From positions 1-5,817 of the forward strand of contig JANLWK010000101.1 of the NCBI GenBank assembly GCA_031364505.1: 5,817 nt of DNA, given 5' to 3'. This DNA comes from JANLWK01 sp031364505 (GTDB lineage: Bacteria; Eisenbacteria; RBG-16-71-46). A program made the position numbers and the translations under genes. Below the pieces are notes generated by a model, which saw only the letters and a list, made by a program, of their open reading frames with translations, was not told the DNA's origin and did not search any database. Each line of letters opens with the position of its first letter. Position 1 is the stretch's first letter. Below are positions 1 to 2,823 of the stretch, one piece after another.

Positions 1-10
1 AAAAACGACT

Positions 11-45
11 AGGGCCCCGAACCATTTCGTTTGGTTCGGGGCCCT
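11..45 (-). terminator. Intrinsic terminator hairpin downstream of rho, possibly bidirectional
   Basis: Positions 11-24 (AGGGCCCCGAACCA) pair perfectly with 32-45, giving a 14-bp stem and a 7-nt loop. Read on the minus strand, the stem is followed by AGTCG and then at least five T residues (positions 5-1), where the window ends. On the plus strand only TTATAA follows, a weak U-tract. It is best read as the end of the leftward rho transcript, about 260 nt past the rho stop. It could also end a rightward gene located left of the window. The stem is seen directly; its use as a terminator is inferred, because the T-run is 5 nt away from the stem. Confidence 0.65.
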
Positions 46-306
46 TATAAGTGAGTGGGAGCCAGTCGCGAGAGCTTGTGGGCCGCACTCAAGGGGTCTC
101 TTGTCCGACTCCCGTACTCGCAACTCTAGATGCGGGTCCCCCGCGGGAGATTCATTTCGCCATGGAGGGGATTCGTTTGCGACGGAGAGTTGTCACGCGC
201 TTGACCGATACCCGCGCAACCCCCGTATCCAGCGGTCGAAACCTCTCCCCGGGAATCGGTCGCGTTGCCGGAGTTCGGCCGATGAAACCGTTTACTCCCG
301 GCCCCG
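46..306 (-). other. Gene-free 3' region of rho with imperfect hairpins
   Basis: I see no credible gene here. Ribosomal protein L31 (rpmE), which often follows rho, is absent: the only notable ATG on the minus strand stops after three codons. Two structures can be drawn. The first pairs GACC/GGTC and GATAC/GTATC between 203-211 and 225-237, with a 4-nt bulge. The second is an extended imperfect hairpin across 51-121: 51-56 with 116-121, 57-61 with 109-113, 71-74 with 98-101, and 75-78 with 90-93. The outer six pairs of the second structure hold only on the plus strand, because of a G-T wobble. This may be a structured 3' UTR or nothing more than GC-rich chance pairing. Confidence 0.35.
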
Positions 307-1518
307 CTACTCGTTCACCCGCAGCAGATTGAAGATCTCCTCGTTCGTCTTCCAGCGGGACAGCAGGTCGAGCAGCTTGTTCATGGACTCCTGCGGCGGC
401 AGCCCCGCGAGCCCGCGGCGGAGGATGTGGAGCCGGGGGACGACGTCCGCCGGATACAGCTTCTCCTCCTTGCGCGTGCCGCTCTTCGGGATGTCGATCG
501 CCGGGTAGATGCGCCGCTCGGCCAGCTCGCGGGACAGGAAGATTTCGCTGTTTCCCGTGCCCTTGAACTCTTCGAAGATGACCTGGTCCATGCGCGAGCC
601 GGTGTCGACGAGCGCGGTGCCCACGATGGTGAGCGATCCGCCTCCCTCGATCTTGCGGGCGGCGCCGAAGATCATGCGCGGCGACTGCATCGCGGTCGTG
701 TCCAGGCCGCCGGACATGGTCCGGCCCCCGCCGTCGGAGTTGTTGTTGTAGGCGCGGGCGAGCCGCGTGATCGAGTCGAGCAGCATCACGACATCTTTGC
801 CCTCGATCACCTGCTGGGCCACGACCTGCATGGCGTATTCGGCGGTCTCGATGTGCTCGTCGATCGTCATGTCGCTGGACGCGGCGATCACCTCGGCGGG
901 CGTGTTGCGCTTGAAGTCGGTGACTTCTTCGGGACGCTCGTCGACGAGCATCGCGTAGATCGCCACCTCGGGATGGTTGAACGCGATCGACGCCGCGATG
1001 CTCTGGAGGATGCGCGTCTTGCCCGCCTTGGGCGGCGAGACGATCAGGCAGCGCTGCCCGCGGCCGAGCGGAGCGATCAGGTCGATGGCGCGGCCGGTGA
1101 TACGGTCGCCGTAGGGAGGCGATCCCTTGCCCGGCGGAAGCTCGAGCACCAGGCGCTCGGTGGGATCGAGTGCGGCGCCCTGCTGCTGCATCATCTTGAG
1201 GATCTCGAGTCCCTGCTCGCGCTCACCCGGGCTGCGGCCACGAGTGCGCCGGCGGCGCGGGGGGGGCGCCTGCGGCCGCGGGCCCTGCGGCGGGGCTCCG
1301 CCCGCCGCGTACGGCTGCGATCCGTTGTTGCTCACCGGACGGTTGCCGCCGCGCCGGCGCCGGCGCCGGCGATTCTGGGCCGGGCCCTGGGCGCCGCCGC
1401 CGGACCGCGCGGCCTGCTGGGGAAGGCCGGACGGCGGGGTGGCGGCTCCTGATTCGGTGCCGGCGACTTGCTGGGGCCTCGGACCGCGGGGACGGCGGCG
1501 TCTCGGTCTCATGTTCAT
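307..1518 (-). CDS. rho: Transcription termination factor Rho, lacking the OB-fold domain
   Basis: This encodes the hexameric RNA-dependent ATPase that removes RNA polymerase and nascent RNA at Rho-dependent terminators in the cytoplasm. Using the ATG at 1518, the product has 403 residues. Residues 1-100 are Arg/Pro/Gly/Gln-rich and probably disordered, with seven consecutive Arg at about 50-56. The RecA-like core follows. Walker A is SPPKAGKT (161-168), the catalytic-Glu region is DERPEEVT (193-200), and Walker B is VVMLLDSITR (about 243-252). The Q-loop lies at about 257-271, the R-loop is DTGSRMD (305-311), and the arginine-finger region is KSGTRKEE (345-352). The N-terminal helix bundle and the cold-shock/OB-fold primary RNA-binding domain found in typical Rho are missing. 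A longer in-frame start at 1683 exists, but the extra 55 residues look non-coding and there is no ribosome-binding site there. The start at 1518 has GAGA 5 nt upstream and GGGAG 13 nt upstream. The family call is very secure; the start is fairly secure. Confidence 0.95.
   Translation of the reverse strand: MNMRPRRRRPRGPRPQQVAGTESGAATPPSGLPQQAARSGGGAQGPAQNRRRRRRRGGNRPVSNNGSQPYAAGGAPPQGPRPQAPPPRRRRTRGRSPGEREQGLEILKMMQQQGAALDPTERLVLELPPGKGSPPYGDRITGRAIDLIAPLGRGQRCLIVSPPKAGKTRILQSIAASIAFNHPEVAIYAMLVDERPEEVTDFKRNTPAEVIAASSDMTIDEHIETAEYAMQVVAQQVIEGKDVVMLLDSITRLARAYNNNSDGGGRTMSGGLDTTAMQSPRMIFGAARKIEGGGSLTIVGTALVDTGSRMDQVIFEEFKGTGNSEIFLSRELAERRIYPAIDIPKSGTRKEEKLYPADVVPRLHILRRGLAGLPPQESMNKLLDLLSRWKTNEEIFNLLRVNE
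1351..1371. repeat. Hexanucleotide tandem repeat (GCGCCG, 3.5 copies) inside rho
   Basis: Three and a half perfect copies of GCGCCG lie in the low-complexity N-terminal part of rho. On the coding strand they encode most of the seven-arginine run. Copy-number slippage would add or remove Arg-Arg pairs without breaking the frame. Confidence 0.7.
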
Positions 1519-1879
1519 GCGGTTCTCATTGCTCCCAAACTTCGTGTGTTCGCGGGTTCCGGCGGGCAGTCCGTACCGGCGGAATCCACGGGAGTGGCGC
1601 CGGCGATCCATCCAGGGATCGGGCGCGACGGGGTCGGGCGGTTCGATGCTCGCCCGGCCGTTGACCTCCCCGCCGCATGGCATGCGTTCGCCGCGACAGG
1701 AATTGGTGGTGTCACTCGGGCCTGGGTCAGACGCTCACAGGCCGCCTCACCGGGCTCTCGCCCGGAGTGAACGCGTCCGGGTGTCTTCCGGTTATTTTGG
1801 CGATGATTCCGGAAGACGCTCTTCTCTCGCGACATCTCCTTCGCCGCGGGCCTTCCGACGGCACACCGCCGGACGCAGT
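1519..1879 (-). promoter_or_regulatory. Long structured 5' leader of rho
   Basis: If transcription starts about 7 nt beyond the -10 at 1886-1891, the rho mRNA has a leader of about 360 nt. Three hairpins follow one another on the minus strand. The first pairs 1817-1809 with 1791-1783 as a perfect 9-bp stem (GTCTTCCGG), extendable by wobble pairs, with a 17-nt loop. The second spans 1765-1750 as a 6-bp stem CCGGGC/GCCCGG capped by GAGA, a GNRA-type tetraloop only on the minus strand. The third pairs 1743-1738 with 1724-1719 as a 6-bp stem GGCCTG/CAGGCC. No U-tract follows any of them, so they are not obvious terminators. E. coli rho is autoregulated by attenuation in its leader; a similar role here is inference. 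An open frame of up to 106 codons (1835-1515) crosses this region and overlaps the rho start by ATGA, but its sequence does not look like a protein I recognise. Confidence 0.45.
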
Positions 1880-1885
1880 GACAGC

Positions 1886-1914
1886 ATTATCAGCGGACAC
1901 GCCCCCCGTGTCCA
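1886..1914 (-). promoter_or_regulatory. Sigma70-type promoter for rho with an overlapping dyad
   Basis: On the minus strand, TGGACA (1914-1909, 5/6 to TTGACA) and GATAAT (1891-1886, 5/6 to TATAAT) are separated by exactly 17 nt. This is the best promoter match in the window. A 7-bp dyad, GGACACG (1895-1901) and CGTGTCC (1907-1913) around five C residues, covers the -35 box and most of the spacer. A 10-bp palindrome CCAGCGCTGG (1912-1921) abuts it upstream. The dyad may be an operator for a repressor, but no partner can be named. Confidence 0.6.
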
Positions 1915-1956
1915 GCGCTGGATTGTGAAGCCTGGGACCACGAGGCCGGGCCCGTC

Positions 1957-2526
1957 CTACGAGGCGGGCGGCATCCAGCCCTCGTCGGCGACCCCCGCCG
2001 AGTGATTCGCGGACCGCGCCATCACGAACAGCAGGTCGGCGACGCGGTTGAGAAAACGCACGAGCCGCAGGGCGCCCGCCGACGGCGGGTCGACCCCGCC
2101 CGCGCGGGCCAGCGCCACAACGCGGCGTTCGGCGCGGCGGCAGATCGTGCGTGCGGTGTGCAGGTGCGCCGCCAGCGGGATGCCGCCGGGGAGCACGAAC
2201 TGGCGAAGCGGCGGGAGCGCGGCCTCGAGGCGGTCGATCAAGGCTTCGATCTCCGTCGTGTCGGCGTCGGTCACCTTGCTCAGCTGCTCGAGCATGCGGG
2301 CATCGGTCGTCGCCAGCTCCGCTCCGACCTGGAACATCCGGCGCTGGAGTGCCGCGAGGTCGTCCGCGAGCGGCGAGCCGGCGGCCGACACGCGCGCGAC
2401 GCCGAGGGCGGCATTCAGCTCGTCCACGGTGCCATAGGCTTCGATGCGCGGATCGGACTTGAGCAGCCGGTCGTGCCCCAGCACGCCCGTCGTCCCGTCG
2501 TCCCCGCCCCGCGTGTAGATCTTCAT
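1957..2526 (-). CDS. pduO: PduO-type cob(I)alamin adenosyltransferase
   Basis: This 189-residue cytoplasmic enzyme transfers the 5'-deoxyadenosyl group of ATP to cob(I)alamin, making coenzyme B12 for enzymes such as methylmalonyl-CoA mutase or B12-dependent ribonucleotide reductase. The length is normal for the family, which forms trimers of five-helix bundles. Family motifs seen in order are the N-terminal ATP-binding TRGGDDGTT (residues 5-13), YGTVDELNA (31-39), FVLPGG (about 110-115), the Arg-rich helix ARTICRRAERR (about 124-134), and LNRVADLLFVMAR (about 158-170). The usual TKTGDxGTT motif is written TRGGDDGTT, which keeps the GDDG core. No ribosome-binding site precedes the ATG, which fits the leaderless arrangement proposed for its promoter. 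It lies upstream of rho in the same direction with a 438-nt gap that contains rho's own promoter, so it is probably not a tight operon. No cobalamin riboswitch is visible. Names used for this family vary (pduO, mmaB, cobO-like). Confidence 0.93.
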   Translation of the reverse strand: MKIYTRGGDDGTTGVLGHDRLLKSDPRIEAYGTVDELNAALGVARVSAAGSPLADDLAALQRRMFQVGAELATTDARMLEQLSKVTDADTTEIEALIDRLEAALPPLRQFVLPGGIPLAAHLHTARTICRRAERRVVALARAGGVDPPSAGALRLVRFLNRVADLLFVMARSANHSAGVADEGWMPPAS

Positions 2527-2533
2527 GCGCGGG

Positions 2534-2569
2534 AGTCTAGGGCACGCGGGCGCGCGTGGTCACGCGCGC
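2534..2569 (-). promoter_or_regulatory. Probable leaderless promoter of the adenosyltransferase gene, with a dyad over the -35
   Basis: On the minus strand, TAGACT (2539-2534) is a fair -10 whose last base lies 7 nt before the ATG at 2526. Transcription would then begin at or next to the start codon. A partial -35, GTGACC (2563-2558, 4/6), sits 18 nt upstream. It lies in the centre of a 9-bp inverted repeat, GCGCGCGTG (2550-2558) and CACGCGCGC (2561-2569), spaced by 2 nt. The absence of any Shine-Dalgarno match supports leaderless translation. The -35 and the role of the dyad are weak inferences in such GC-rich sequence. Confidence 0.4.
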
Positions 2570-2577
2570 GGGCGGCA

Positions 2578-2638
2578 GGGTGGGCCGGGCCGGCCGGGCG
2601 GTCATCATGGACCCGGGGGGCCGGGTGGACCGGGCGGG
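2578..2638 (+). other. Two tandem G-quadruplex-type motifs
   Basis: On the plus strand, four G-triplets with loops of 1, 2 and 6 nt span 2578-2598. A second set with loops of 2, 6 and 1 nt spans 2615-2638, starting with a run of six G. Both satisfy the usual G3+N1-7 rule. They lie in the divergent gap between the adenosyltransferase and greA, where the G-rich strand is the non-template strand for greA. High local GC makes chance occurrence plausible. Confidence 0.4.
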
Positions 2639-2705
2639 CCGCCGCCGGGGGGCGCCACCGCAGGTGGCCCGCACCCCTGAGGTTCCGGACGAGCGCGCCG
2701 TGGAA

Positions 2706-2717
2706 TTCCCCGGGGAA
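2706..2717. repeat. 12-bp perfect palindrome TTCCCCGGGGAA, operator-like
   Basis: A perfect palindrome is flanked by TGG (2701-2703, after a 2-nt AA gap) and CCA (2718-2720), which extends the symmetry. It lies about 105 nt upstream of the greA start and just before the A-rich GGATAAAGAAATGAG stretch. It could be a transcription-factor site. No regulator can be assigned. Confidence 0.35.
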
Positions 2718-2738
2718 CCAGCACGGGATAAAGAAATG

Positions 2739-2769
2739 AGGCGGGGCGCCTTGCCATGCGGCCCCGCTT
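2739..2769. other. GC-rich hairpin between the divergent genes
   Basis: AGGCGGGGC (2739-2747) pairs with GCCCCGCTT (2761-2769) as 9 pairs including one wobble, around a 13-nt loop. On the minus strand it is followed by CTCATTTCTTTATC, a T-rich tail resembling an intrinsic terminator. A terminator there would block antisense transcription leaving the greA region leftward. On the plus strand there is no U-tract. If the weak promoter at 2751-2779 is real, its -35 lies in the loop. Confidence 0.35.
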
Positions 2770-2779
2770 CGTCCAAGAT
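2751..2779 (+). promoter_or_regulatory. Weak candidate promoter for the greA-like gene
   Basis: TTGCCA (2751-2756, 5/6 to TTGACA) and CAAGAT (2774-2779, with the key second A and final T) are 17 nt apart. They would start transcription near 2786, about 38 nt before the ATG. The -10 is poor and no Shine-Dalgarno match precedes the ATG at 2824. The true promoter may lie elsewhere. Confidence 0.3.
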
Positions 2780-2823
2780 TCTCGACCCTTCCAGTCACTT
2801 CAGGCTCCTGGGCCCCGAATCGC

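Noticed and set aside
51..121. tRNA-like acceptor pairing (GTGAGTG with TACTCGC, 71 nt apart)
   Set aside because: No T-arm with a TTCGA-type loop, D-arm or anticodon arm can be formed on either strand, and the 3' side lacks the expected stem next to the acceptor.
46..306. rpmE (ribosomal protein L31), often downstream of rho
   Set aside because: No frame encodes the Cys-containing L31 pattern, and the only suggestive ATG stops after three codons.
427..1452. 341-codon plus-strand open frame antisense to rho
   Set aside because: It is a shadow of rho in GC-rich sequence: the minus-strand product is unmistakably Rho, while this translation is low-complexity and matches no family.
1518..1683. 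Longer Rho start at 1683 (458 residues)
   Set aside because: The added 55 residues show no domain and there is no Shine-Dalgarno match, whereas the ATG at 1518 has purine-rich sequence upstream and opens directly onto the Arg-rich tail.
1684..1956. Cobalamin riboswitch between the adenosyltransferase and rho, suggested by GTCACTG on the minus strand
   Set aside because: The B12 box core should read GCCACTG, the conserved riboswitch core is missing, and the element would lie downstream of the B12 gene rather than upstream.
2575..2670. Collagen-like Gly-Pro-Gly coding stretch on the plus strand
   Set aside because: The Gly-Pro pattern is what G/C runs produce in this frame; there is no start with a ribosome-binding site and no longer coding context.
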